This document shows, one piece after another, positions 15,815-24,952 of a DNA stretch of 64,000 nucleotides; within the stretch, counting starts at the first letter, position 1, and each line of letters starts with the position of its first letter. Position numbers and translations under genes: made by a program. The notes beneath the pieces are model-generated. The model saw nothing but the letters and a program-made list of their open reading frames with translations, did not search any database and was not told the DNA's origin. The stretch is from CALKZN01 sp050633785 (GTDB lineage Bacteria; Pseudomonadota; Gammaproteobacteria; Arenicellales; Arenicellaceae): contig JBOEHE010000049.1 of NCBI GenBank assembly GCA_050633785.1, positions 23,748 through 87,747 of the forward strand. Direction: 5' to 3'.

Positions 15815-16014
15815 CCTCTTGATTTCAATCATTACTGATGAGTCTCACAAACCCCATAATTGAAGCTTTCTTTACAGAAAAGTAATGATCACATATCGTT
15901 GTAAGTATTTACTCGATGCTTAGGTCTGATATATTTAACAGTTGATTCATTTCAAAAAATTAGACAGTATTCCAACTCAGACACGGATACCTCAACCTAA
16001 AATCAGGAGTAATA

Positions 16015-16680
16015 ATGAGACCCCAAACGATAAAATCCAATACTTTGCAGAAATTGATATGCTTTTGTCTGCTTGCCTTAACCCCACTATTGTCCTCTGC
16101 ACAAACGGAAAAATTCATTGAAGGGCAACATTATTCAGTCATTGAACAACCATTAGCCACCTCCACTGGCGACAACATCGAAGTAAAAGAACTTTTCTGG
16201 TACGGCTGCCCACATTGCTTTCGTTTAGAGCCAGACATTATTCACTGGAAAAACAACATGAAGGCAGATGATGCTCAATTTGTCTTAGTACCAGCCGTTT
16301 TCAGTCAACGCTGGGAATTTCACGCCAAAGCATTCTACACATTAGATGCTTTAGGTATCCTGGACACAGCTCATCAAGCTATATTTGACTCTATTCACGT
16401 CAACAAAAAACATATTAACAACTTAAAGCAACTGACTAAAATTCTGGTTGAACAATTTGGCCAAGATGAAAAGAAAGTCGAATCCGCTTTTAACTCCTTC
16501 TCGGTTGACAGCAATCTACGTGCTGCGCGATCAATCAGCCAAAAATCAGGGGCGACTGGAGTTCCGGCAATTATTGTTGCTGGCAAATACAGAACATCCG
16601 TTAGTGAAGCCCAAGGTCAAAAGCAGTTGTTGGAAGTGATCAATTTTTTGGTTGATAAAGCACGCACCGAAAAAGGCTAG
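16015..16680 (+). CDS. dsbA: Thiol:disulfide interchange protein DsbA
   Basis: The 221-residue precursor has a Sec signal (cleavage near SSA-QTE) and a thioredoxin fold with active site Cys65-Pro-His-Cys68 in the FWYGCPHC motif. The cis-proline loop is TGVP (Pro184). DsbA introduces disulfide bonds into periplasmic proteins and is reoxidised by DsbB, which is not in view. A CAGGAG site precedes the ATG. It stands alone between the cytochrome gene and a convergent permease gene. Confidence 0.93.
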   Translation: MRPQTIKSNTLQKLICFCLLALTPLLSSAQTEKFIEGQHYSVIEQPLATSTGDNIEVKELFWYGCPHCFRLEPDIIHWKNNMKADDAQFVLVPAVFSQRWEFHAKAFYTLDALGILDTAHQAIFDSIHVNKKHINNLKQLTKILVEQFGQDEKKVESAFNSFSVDSNLRAARSISQKSGATGVPAIIVAGKYRTSVSEAQGQKQLLEVINFLVDKARTEKG

Positions 16681-16691
16681 TTTCAATACCT

Positions 16692-16731
16692 TATATAAGG
16701 TTATCTGTTTCACAACAGATAACCTTATATA
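16692..16731. terminator. 18-bp perfect hairpin between convergent genes
   Basis: Left arm 16692-16709 and right arm 16714-16731 are perfectly complementary with loop TCAC. It fills the gap between dsbA and the convergent Gate-domain gene, ending 1 bp before that gene's stop codon. No long T run is present on either strand; it probably acts as a shared 3'-end structure. Confidence 0.7.
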
Positions 16732-16732
16732 T

Positions 16733-17737
16733 TCAAACTTTCTGCCCTGAAAGCCTGCTGAACAAGGATTTGGGAACTCTCGCCATCAAAGCGATAACGA
16801 CACAGGCAAACACCATTCTAGCCCAGAGAATCCCTGACAAATCTGCGCCCAGCAATACAATTAATAACGTATCTTCGATCAAACTGTGAGCCAATCCCAA
16901 AAAGGCCATGCTCAAGAAAATATCCCTCTTGGATATTCGGCCACTTCGAGCTTCATCAATTAATAAACCGCCGCCAAAACTCAAACCCAGAGTAACTCCA
17001 ATGACCGTGACGTTTGCTGCTTCTTTGCCAATACCCAGGAATTTTAACAGTGGCGTGAGCAGCCAGTGTATCCATTTCTCGATGCCCAATATATTCAATA
17101 AGCGCAGTATCAAAATCAGTGCGCTAATCACTATAAAAATAAACACCAGAGTTTTCAACTGAGCTTTTCCCCAAGTCAACCAGTCAGAATCAACCTCTTC
17201 AGGTTGCCAGACCAACTGACTTGGTTGTTGCAAAACAGACATTTCTTCATACGTAAAATGCAGAAGATACCCCAACAGTAATGCTCCACCAATTCGCAGC
17301 GATAAGGTAAACCACCAGGATATTCCGGCCGCTTTGGCCACCGCAGCCTCAACTGTCAAACCGTGTGCCAACAAAATCATCGAGCCTAACACGGTCACTT
17401 GAGCCACTGTCAAAGGGTCCTGATTCACCTGACTGAAAAAAACCGCCATAGCGGTATAAATATTGGCCAACATTGCCGTAGCCCAGACTATTCCCATCGA
17501 TTCAGGCAGACCAACCAATGCCATGACTGGTGATAGCATCACTGCCAACCACTGCGTTCCACCAATATCATCCAGAACTTTTACGATCACCAGTGCAGGC
17601 AGCATAATTTTAAGCAAGGTCCAATAGACTCGAGCAATACTTCGACTCAAATCAAAGCCCTCTTTCACCGCTTGTTGTTTCCAATGTTTCACTTTTTTCT
17701 GACTTCTCATTACTGAATCCAAAAATAATTTTAACAA
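16733..17737 (-). CDS. Gate-domain (nucleoside recognition) membrane protein
   Basis: The 334-residue protein has about eight hydrophobic segments arranged as two related halves with Gate-domain patterns (MLPALVIVKVLDDIGG in the first, GVTLGLSFGGGLLIDEARSG in the second, then AHSLIEDTLL). Gate-domain proteins include nucleoside transporters and spore maturation proteins; the solute here is unknown. An in-frame ATG at 17710 (MRSQKK) is an alternative start. It is divergent from an Lrp/AsnC regulator, which suggests an amino acid or related effector. Confidence 0.75.
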   Translation of the reverse strand: MLKLFLDSVMRSQKKVKHWKQQAVKEGFDLSRSIARVYWTLLKIMLPALVIVKVLDDIGGTQWLAVMLSPVMALVGLPESMGIVWATAMLANIYTAMAVFFSQVNQDPLTVAQVTVLGSMILLAHGLTVEAAVAKAAGISWWFTLSLRIGGALLLGYLLHFTYEEMSVLQQPSQLVWQPEEVDSDWLTWGKAQLKTLVFIFIVISALILILRLLNILGIEKWIHWLLTPLLKFLGIGKEAANVTVIGVTLGLSFGGGLLIDEARSGRISKRDIFLSMAFLGLAHSLIEDTLLIVLLGADLSGILWARMVFACVVIALMARVPKSLFSRLSGQKV

Positions 17738-17788
17738 GAGAGAGTTTAATTATTTCTTTTAATCAGCCTAAAAACTTACATATAATTC

Positions 17789-17813
17789 TTATTAACCCAA
17801 TTTAAGTTAATAA
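17789..17813. promoter_or_regulatory. Candidate Lrp-family operator
   Basis: TTATTAAC (17789-17796) and GTTAATAA (17806-17813) form an 8-bp inverted repeat with a 9-bp spacer, in the 84-bp gap between the divergent Gate and Lrp genes. It ends 8 bp before the Lrp ATG, which lacks a Shine-Dalgarno site, so binding here could repress the regulator's own expression. Confidence 0.5.
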
Positions 17814-17821
17814 TATTTAAA

Positions 17822-18283
17822 ATGTCACCTGATCGCCTGGATATACGAATTCTCAGCATTTTGCAAAATGACAGCAGTCTGACCAATCTTGAACTTGCCA
17901 ACAGGATAGGTTTATCAGCCCCTGCCTGCCTGAAACGAGTAAAAAAACTCAAACAACAGGGGTTTATCAAGAAACAAGTCTGCCTGCTTGAACCAGAGAA
18001 ATTTGGTGCCAGCCTGCATATTATGGTTGAAATTGAAATGGAAAGGGACCGGCCTGATCAATATCGAAGCTTCGTGGAACGAGCTCTGGCTTGCAAAGAA
18101 ATCAAACAGTGCTATCAAGTCACAGGAAAAATAGATTTCATCTTAATTGTGACGGTAGAGGATATTCCTACGTACGAAAAGTTCTGTCGAAGAGTGCTCG
18201 ACAAAGAACCCAATTTACGCAAATTTCGTTCTTTGATCTGTTTGCACAGACATAAGTTCGATACCAGTTTGAATATTCAATAG
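17822..18283 (+). CDS. Lrp/AsnC family transcriptional regulator
   Basis: The 153-residue protein has the N-terminal helix-turn-helix (DRLDIRILSILQNDSSLTNL, residues 4-23, and the SAPACLKRVKKLKQQGFI recognition part). A C-terminal RAM domain binds amino acid effectors (ending VTVEDIPTYEKFCRRVLD). Its length is typical. It is divergent from the Gate-domain permease and probably controls it. Confidence 0.88.
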   Translation: MSPDRLDIRILSILQNDSSLTNLELANRIGLSAPACLKRVKKLKQQGFIKKQVCLLEPEKFGASLHIMVEIEMERDRPDQYRSFVERALACKEIKQCYQVTGKIDFILIVTVEDIPTYEKFCRRVLDKEPNLRKFRSLICLHRHKFDTSLNIQ

Positions 18284-18519
18284 TCAGCAAATTGAGATAT
18301 CCAAACGATTCAACCTTGGAAAACACAATAGGATTGCAACAGGTAACTCGCCGCAAACTGCAACCATCAAACAATGTTTTGTGCTAGTATTATTAAATCT
18401 GCTTTAAGCAATTTCGGGGTTGTTATCTTGAAGTTTTCTATTATCCCACTTCAAGGGTTAACGCATTTTCAAACCACCAAAGGGCGATCTACCCTCATGG
18501 TAAACACCGGCGAACTCAT

Positions 18520-21500
18520 ATGAATCATTATAAAAAGCACGCCCACACGAGCCTTTTTCCTTTCTTTTCGATCAAACGATGCCTGCTGTTTGCCTTCACG
18601 CTGCTGGCAACAATGAATATCCAGGCAAACTCTGGTGGACCTACTTTAAGCAAAGTATTCACTCCCAACACTATCGGACCGGGAAGTGTCAGCACCATCA
18701 TCTTTACGATTAATAACTCTGGACACAGTGAACCCAGAACAGGCCTATCATTCACCGATGTTCTGCCTGTGATTCCAGGCCCAATGACAATTGCTGACCC
18801 GGCCAATGTCACAAGCACCTGCGACGCTGGAACCAGTGGTATGATCCTGGCACCCGATGGTGGCAGCACCATTACTGTCAGTGACTATCAAATTGGCGCA
18901 TTCCAAACTTGTACAATTACTGTTGATGTTACAGCCAGCACTCCAGGGACTCATACAAATCCAGCAGTCACACTTTCTTCAAGTGCCGGCTCCACAATGA
19001 GTCTTCCTATTGACCTCACAGTTGTAACCACCCGGCCAGGTTTTACAAAAAGTTTTGCACCAAGTTCAATACCTTTAGGAGGCCGCAGCACATTAACATT
19101 CAACATCGACAACACACTCAATGCCAGCAGAATAGGCAATCTTGATTTCACCGATAACTTACCGACAGGAATGGTCATTGCTGATCCGGCAAACGCATCA
19201 ACCGATTGTGTCAGCGCCTCAGCCCCTGACACCACACTGACAGCGATTCCCGGAACCAGCGTCATAGATCTGGATGCAGACGGCAGCACTATCCTCAGCG
19301 GTTTTGAAGTACTATCCGCTGGCGCAAGTTGTACAGTCGCGGTTGATGTAACTGCAACGGGTGTTGGAATGTTACACAATATCACTAGCGATTTGCTCGC
19401 CGATTTCATCTCTGCAGGCAAAGCCAGTGATACACTGGAAGCTACTCGCACGGACCTGTCTATCAGAAAGTCGTTTACCGATGACCCTGCCCCTGCAGGT
19501 GGAACGGTAACTCTGGAGTTCAGAATCGACAACTTTAGCCGTAACTTTTCTGCCACGGGTGTTGCCTTTACTGATGACCTGACTACTCTTACCCCATCTC
19601 TGCCAGGACTGACTTTTTCCAGTCTTCTATCCAATGATTGTGCTGGTTCGGTGTCTGGGGTTGGTGGGACAACTATCGGTTTCAGCGGTGGCACCATCGC
19701 TGCAGAAGGTTTTTGCAGCATAAGCGTCAGCCTGTCCATTCCTGCCGGGGCAACGCCTGCCATCCATACCAACACTACCAGTGCAGTAACTGCCACAGTA
19801 GATGGTTCTGCTGTGGTTGGAAATATGGCATCAGACAAGCTGTTTGTGGAACCCGTGCCGATATTAACCAAGGAATTTCTTGAAGTTGGTACATTAGCAC
19901 CCAATCCAGTCGTTAATGCAGGCGATGATGTGGTGCTGCGTTTTACAATAACTAACCCCAGCACTACCTCAGGCGCTACAGATATCGCCTTTATCGATGA
20001 ACTAACAGATGGTGGCCCAATGACCGGCTTTCTACCATTTCCCGTGGCAGTCTCCTTGCCTCCAGTTCCAGACCCTCCCTGCGGTGCAGGCTCAGCTCTT
20101 GCTTTAACCTTTCTTGATACTGATCGTCAAGGGTTATCACTGACAGGCGGTAACCTGACTGCTGCACCCGGTGCCGGAGCGACCTGTAGTTTTGATGTCA
20201 CTGTAACCATCCCCGCAGACATCAGCCCTGGTGTTCAAACAAACACAACCGGGATCCCAACAGCTATGATTGATGGCGATACTCGCCAGGGCTCGCCTGC
20301 TAGTGATTCGCTGACCATTATCGCTGCCCCGACCTTGTCAAAAAGTTTTGCAGACAACCCAGTTGCGCCTGGCAGCACGGTAACCCTTGAATTTATTCTG
20401 ACTTACTCTGCGAATGCTTCCGCAGATGCTACGGCCATCGCATTTACAGATGACCTGGCTGCCATGACTCCATCACTGGTTGGCTTAACAGCAACAGGTC
20501 TGCCCATAAGCCAGGCTTGTGATCCGGATGGTGCAGGCGGTGCCCCGGGCACAGGTACTTTAAGTGGCTCAGCTGGGGACACTCTACTAAGCTTTTCAGG
20601 TGGTACGCTTTCCCCTGGAGAAACCTGCACAATCAGTGTCACCTTGAATGTGCCTGGCGGCGCTGGGTCTGGCAGTTACAGCAACACAACCAGCGGTGTC
20701 AGCGCCACAGTTGGTGGTCTGTCAGCCACGTCACCTGCGGCAAATGCCAACCTTGAAATTGGCAGCATGCTCTTCTCTAAACAGTTTTTGAGCAACCCGG
20801 TCATCCCAGGTGACGTGTTGACATTACGCTTCACTCTGGAAAATATAAACTCTGTCGCAGCAACGGGCATTGGCTTTACTGACAGCTTGATTCCTGTTGC
20901 TGGTCTGGTTGCAACAGACCCGGCCTTAGCAGATGACTGCGGTGGAACTCTCACAGTTCTGACCATTCCCAGCCTCGGTTCATTTCTAACCTACGCAAAC
21001 GGTGTTCTGGCAGCCGGCTCGACGTGTAATATTGATGTCGAAGTCACTGTGCCGCTAACGGCATCGAATGGTATTTTCGAAAATTTTGTCAGTGGTGTTT
21101 CCTATATGCTCGGTGCCGCTCCAGCTTTTGATGGTCCAGCGATCGACAATCTGATTATCGACACAAACAGCAAACTATCTGTTGCCAAAGAATTTCTGGA
21201 TGACCCTGTCACTGCTGGAGACTCGGTCACCATGCGCCTCACACTGACCAATCTGGATCCGATCAACAGCATTTCAGATGTTGATGTGACAGACAACCTC
21301 GGTGCCGTCATCACCGGCATGGAGGTGTCCAGTCTGGTTGCACCCAGTAACTGTGCAGGCTTTGGTTTTGCTATTGGTGGTCTATCGTCTCCTACTTTCA
21401 GCGTTACTAATGGCACGCTTCCGGGTGGCGCTTCCTGCGTTGTCGAAGCAAACGTGGATATTCCTTCAGGAACAGCTGCCGGCTCTTATACCAACACAAC

Positions 21501-23079
21501 CAGCACAATAACAGGCACCATCGGGTCCACACCTGTGTCTGGACCAGCTGCCAGTGATAACTTTATTGTCGCGCAAACACTGTTGTTCAGTAAAGCCTTC
21601 GACGGACCAACAACAGCAACAGGTACCGCAACCCTAAGCTTTACCATTACCAACCCAGGTACTGACAGTGTCAGCAATATCGGCTTCAGCGATGATCTGA
21701 ACAGCGTGATCCCTGGACTTATTGCCACCAGTCTTCCGGCAGTTCCCTGCGGGGCCGGATCATCAATCACCGGCATTTCTTCACTGTCTTTTTCGGGTGG
21801 CACATTAGCTGCACTTGGAGGCAGTTGCTCATTTGATGTTGAGGTCCTGGTTCCCGCCAATGCAACAGCAGGGCAATTCCCCAACACCACCAGTGAGCTT
21901 TTTATTCAAGGTTTATCTGTGGCAGCTCCTGCAACAGCAGACCTCATCATTGAACCAATGCCCATTTTCAGTAAAGTGTTTACACCTGATACGATTGTTT
22001 TTGGCGGTATCAGTACTCTGACCTTTACCATCGACAACAGCGCCAGCTCTCTGGCTGCAGACAACCTGGACTTTACTGACAATTTTCCATCCGGTCTTAT
22101 CGTTGCAACACCAGCGAATGCGGCAACTACCTGTACAGGTGGCACACTCACAGCAATTCCAGGAACATCCATGGTCAATTATACCGGTGGCACTGTAGCC
22201 GCCAGTGCAAGCTGTACCGTACAAATCGATGTCCAGGGATCTACTAACGGCATGCATGTCAACCTGTCTGGAGACCTGACCTCTTCGTCTGGCAACAGCG
22301 GTACTGCTACAGATACTTTAGAGGTATTGTCACCACCACCTATGTTTTCCAAGGCATTTACGCCAGATATGATTGCCAGCAATACCGTTTCATCGCTGCA
22401 ATTCAACATCGACAACAACGCCAGTTCCTCTGCTGCCACAGCACTTGATTTCACGGATAATATGCCGATCGCAATAACGATCGCTTCCCCGGCAAATATC
22501 ATAAATACCTGCGGTGGAACACTCACAGCAACATCAGGCACATCTGTCATCAGCTTAACAGGTGGTTCTGTAGCTGCAACCAGCAGCTGCCAGATTACGG
22601 TAGATACTACCTCTGCAGTGGGGGGAGCACATGTTAACACCACTGGTGATCTGACATCTTCACTGGGCAACAGTGGAACAGCAAGCGATACACTGACAGT
22701 GGATGATGATCTGGATAACGACACTATTGCCAATGCCATTGACAACTGCCCTACTGTCGCCAATACGGATCAAGCTGACTTGGATCTGGATGGCCTGGGT
22801 AATGTCTGTGATAGCGATGCCGACGGTGACTTAATGCCGAATGATTATGAACTGGCCAATGGCTTAAACCCACTGAATTCATTCGATCAACAAGCAGATA
22901 ACGATGGTGACGGCTTCAGCAACCTTGAGGAGTATCAGTTTGGTACTGATCCCAACAGCCCTAATGCAGACCTTGATGGCAATAACGTTCCTGACATCGT
23001 TGACTTGCGTCGTAAGTCAATAGTGCCAATAATCACGCTACCTTTGTTGTTAAGCGATGATGTACCTCCGCCGCCTTAA
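18520..23079 (+). CDS. Giant secreted protein with ten DUF11-like repeats
   Basis: The 1519-residue protein has an N-terminal signal peptide (to about residue 37, ending NIQA). Ten tandem domains of roughly 120-150 residues follow. Each opens with a K-(S/A/E/V/Q)-F motif followed by Pro/Gly and TL-F-I-N, then a F-T-D block, a central Cys and a closing N-T-(T/S) element. These are DUF11/CARDB-like Ig-fold repeats. Residues from about 1400 hold thrombospondin type 3-like calcium sites (DLDNDTIANAIDNCP, DADGDLMPNDYE, DNDGDGFSNLEEY). The protein is probably on the cell surface and may serve in adhesion. The paired Cys in each repeat may form disulfides, which fits the DsbA nearby. No sortase or beta-barrel anchor is seen at the C-terminus. 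Confidence 0.82.
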   Translation: MNHYKKHAHTSLFPFFSIKRCLLFAFTLLATMNIQANSGGPTLSKVFTPNTIGPGSVSTIIFTINNSGHSEPRTGLSFTDVLPVIPGPMTIADPANVTSTCDAGTSGMILAPDGGSTITVSDYQIGAFQTCTITVDVTASTPGTHTNPAVTLSSSAGSTMSLPIDLTVVTTRPGFTKSFAPSSIPLGGRSTLTFNIDNTLNASRIGNLDFTDNLPTGMVIADPANASTDCVSASAPDTTLTAIPGTSVIDLDADGSTILSGFEVLSAGASCTVAVDVTATGVGMLHNITSDLLADFISAGKASDTLEATRTDLSIRKSFTDDPAPAGGTVTLEFRIDNFSRNFSATGVAFTDDLTTLTPSLPGLTFSSLLSNDCAGSVSGVGGTTIGFSGGTIAAEGFCSISVSLSIPAGATPAIHTNTTSAVTATVDGSAVVGNMASDKLFVEPVPILTKEFLEVGTLAPNPVVNAGDDVVLRFTITNPSTTSGATDIAFIDELTDGGPMTGFLPFPVAVSLPPVPDPPCGAGSALALTFLDTDRQGLSLTGGNLTAAPGAGATCSFDVTVTIPADISPGVQTNTTGIPTAMIDGDTRQGSPASDSLTIIAAPTLSKSFADNPVAPGSTVTLEFILTYSANASADATAIAFTDDLAAMTPSLVGLTATGLPISQACDPDGAGGAPGTGTLSGSAGDTLLSFSGGTLSPGETCTISVTLNVPGGAGSGSYSNTTSGVSATVGGLSATSPAANANLEIGSMLFSKQFLSNPVIPGDVLTLRFTLENINSVAATGIGFTDSLIPVAGLVATDPALADDCGGTLTVLTIPSLGSFLTYANGVLAAGSTCNIDVEVTVPLTASNGIFENFVSGVSYMLGAAPAFDGPAIDNLIIDTNSKLSVAKEFLDDPVTAGDSVTMRLTLTNLDPINSISDVDVTDNLGAVITGMEVSSLVAPSNCAGFGFAIGGLSSPTFSVTNGTLPGGASCVVEANVDIPSGTAAGSYTNTTSTITGTIGSTPVSGPAASDNFIVAQTLLFSKAFDGPTTATGTATLSFTITNPGTDSVSNIGFSDDLNSVIPGLIATSLPAVPCGAGSSITGISSLSFSGGTLAALGGSCSFDVEVLVPANATAGQFPNTTSELFIQGLSVAAPATADLIIEPMPIFSKVFTPDTIVFGGISTLTFTIDNSASSLAADNLDFTDNFPSGLIVATPANAATTCTGGTLTAIPGTSMVNYTGGTVAASASCTVQIDVQGSTNGMHVNLSGDLTSSSGNSGTATDTLEVLSPPPMFSKAFTPDMIASNTVSSLQFNIDNNASSSAATALDFTDNMPIAITIASPANIINTCGGTLTATSGTSVISLTGGSVAATSSCQITVDTTSAVGGAHVNTTGDLTSSLGNSGTASDTLTVDDDLDNDTIANAIDNCPTVANTDQADLDLDGLGNVCDSDADGDLMPNDYELANGLNPLNSFDQQADNDGDGFSNLEEYQFGTDPNSPNADLDGNNVPDIVDLRRKSIVPIITLPLLLSDDVPPPP

Positions 23080-23387
23080 TGCTCCAAGGCAAACGATGCT
23101 CCATAGTCAGGATTTGTCACTGAACAGGGAAATCAATAATTGATTCCTCTGTTCAGACTTTTCACCTTTTTCCAACTTAGCCCAAAGCAGGCAACAGTAT
23201 TGAAACTGAGAAATTATAAAATAGAGAGTGAATTGTGGGGCTATTCTTCCAGACAACTCTGATCAGGCAGGCTTTGCTTATTTAAATGAGTGGTGATTCT
23301 CAGTCTATGAAACTATGTACTATAATTTAAAATCAAAGGTTATATAAAGACCCCAAAGCGCGGGTAGTAAGCGCCCGAAGAGGTTAA
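23080..23387. other. Intergenic region between repeat protein and TPR-barrel genes
   Basis: The stretch contains a terminator near 23120-23156, then AT-rich sequence with TATAAT-like matches around 23320. A GC-rich segment just before the next ribosome site (near 23357-23378) could fold into a short stem. No gene is seen. Confidence 0.5.
23120..23156 (+). terminator. Terminator after giant repeat protein
   Basis: CTGAACAG and CTGTTCAG form the base of a hairpin extended inward by GAATCA-type pairing. T-rich sequence (ACTTTTCACCTTTTT) follows. It separates the repeat protein from the downstream pair. Confidence 0.7.
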
Positions 23388-24938
23388 ATGAAATATCCAA
23401 AAGTGTTACTCAAGCTGATGTTATTTGCAGCATTGATTTATTCTACACCGTCTTTCACATCGGAGCAGGATAGTGATGTTTTGCCCCTAGTTTTGGAATA
23501 CATCGAGTCTGGCCAATATGACAGAGCCTATGAACAGATAAAGAGCATCAACTTTTCAGAGCTGGAAGACGGTGTGCCAAGCATAGTCCACAATCTGACT
23601 GGATCAATTTTGATTAAGCTCAATCGAGGAAAAGAAGCTCTTCAGGCTTTTACACTGGCTGAACAATCCGGTTATAAAAACCCCATTTTAGATTACAATC
23701 GAGGACGCGCTTACTTACTAACAGGTGAATTAAATAAAGCCATTGAGCATTTAGAACGATATACAACAACGTATTCTGAATCTGCAGCGGCCTTGCAAAG
23801 TTTAGGACAAGCCTATTTTGAAAACAATGACTATGATCGCGCCAAAAGTGTCTTTACTCAGGCAGTCACTCTAGACTCAAGTTTAGACATATCTTATTTC
23901 TATCTTGCAAAGATAGCCTATGCACAGCAACGATATAATGAAGCAGCTGATACTCTTAATTTCTTATCAAGAAATGGTTCTGATTCCAATCTGAGCCTTG
24001 AAATAAATCAGATTAAATCGAAATCATCCACAAGACAAAAACTTAATACAAGAAAACCGCCAACTACATTCAGCGGGCTGGCAACGATATCAATTGGCCG
24101 CAACAGCAATGTCATTGCTTTGAATGACGGTGCTTCTACTCCAGCCGATATTGATGATGAAGCAGATACTCAATCACAATTGGGTTTAAGTCTGAATTGG
24201 CGAGCCTATGACCGCGCAGGAAAACTAGTGCAACTGGGCTATTGGCTGGACACACAGCGATGGAATGATTTAGATAAATTTGATACCACAACTCATGGGC
24301 TTCAAGGCATTTACTCTCATTGGATAAGTAATCAATTATTAGGCAGTGCCGTGATCGGATATTCAACCACGGATCTGGACGGTATAAAATATCTGGAGTC
24401 GCAACAATTACAATTGGGACTTCGCAAAACTTTGGCTAAAAATCGTCATATAGGCGGTCTATTCAGCTACTTGCATCAGGATTTTACACACCCTTCTCTA
24501 ACGGCTGAAAATGGTAGAAATGGAAATGATACGACATTGGGATTCTATTGGACTGAATTGATATACAGCTGGAATACCAGTAGCGAACTGCGTTATATCA
24601 AAAGCAGTACATCGGGTTCTAATTTCGACTCATCCGGTTATATGATCAATTTTTCGACAAGTCGTGCATTACCTGAAATTGAAATAGGTGAGTTTGAATA
24701 CCCACTGCATTTTTCTGCAAACCTCGGATATTCGAAATCGAATTACGATGCAGTAAATACCCTGTCAACAGTCAAGAGAAGCGATGATTCGATTCAATTT
24801 TCGGCTTCCCTTTCTACCGAATTCATAAAAAACTGGAATGCTGATATTCGCTTCAATCACCTGAAAAATGATTCGAATATTCCATTCTACAAATTCGGCC
24901 GCAGCAATATCCGTTTTGGTGTGACGCGTACTTTTTGA
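23388..24938 (+). CDS. TPR plus outer-membrane beta-barrel protein
   Basis: The 516-residue protein has a signal peptide (to about 24), TPR repeats (residues about 30-200, for example ALQSLGQAYFENNDYDRAKSV and a NRGRAYLLTGELNKA unit), a short basic linker, then a barrel from about residue 225. The barrel opens with an SIGRNSNV strand, has alternating aromatic strands and ends in Phe as outer-membrane proteins do. The layout resembles surface lipoprotein assembly modulators (Slam, DUF560) and related TPR-barrel exporters. A GAAGAGG site precedes the ATG. The next gene starts 15 bp after the stop, so a functional pair is likely. Confidence 0.75.
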   Translation: MKYPKVLLKLMLFAALIYSTPSFTSEQDSDVLPLVLEYIESGQYDRAYEQIKSINFSELEDGVPSIVHNLTGSILIKLNRGKEALQAFTLAEQSGYKNPILDYNRGRAYLLTGELNKAIEHLERYTTTYSESAAALQSLGQAYFENNDYDRAKSVFTQAVTLDSSLDISYFYLAKIAYAQQRYNEAADTLNFLSRNGSDSNLSLEINQIKSKSSTRQKLNTRKPPTTFSGLATISIGRNSNVIALNDGASTPADIDDEADTQSQLGLSLNWRAYDRAGKLVQLGYWLDTQRWNDLDKFDTTTHGLQGIYSHWISNQLLGSAVIGYSTTDLDGIKYLESQQLQLGLRKTLAKNRHIGGLFSYLHQDFTHPSLTAENGRNGNDTTLGFYWTELIYSWNTSSELRYIKSSTSGSNFDSSGYMINFSTSRALPEIEIGEFEYPLHFSANLGYSKSNYDAVNTLSTVKRSDDSIQFSASLSTEFIKNWNADIRFNHLKNDSNIPFYKFGRSNIRFGVTRTF

Positions 24939-24952
24939 TGAGGACTGGCAAC

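Noticed and set aside
18951..19964. Long minus-strand open frame (337 codons) inside the giant repeat gene
   Set aside because: It is antisense to a convincing signal-peptide protein with ten clear repeats; its composition (Val/Ser/Pro-rich) is what the complement of the Thr/Gly/Ala-rich repeats gives. Other antisense frames through 18.5-22.8 kb are rejected for the same reason.
18520..23079. CRISPR-like or DNA-level tandem repeat
   Set aside because: Repetition is at protein level with period of several hundred bases and diverged DNA; no short identical repeats with unique spacers occur here or elsewhere in the window.
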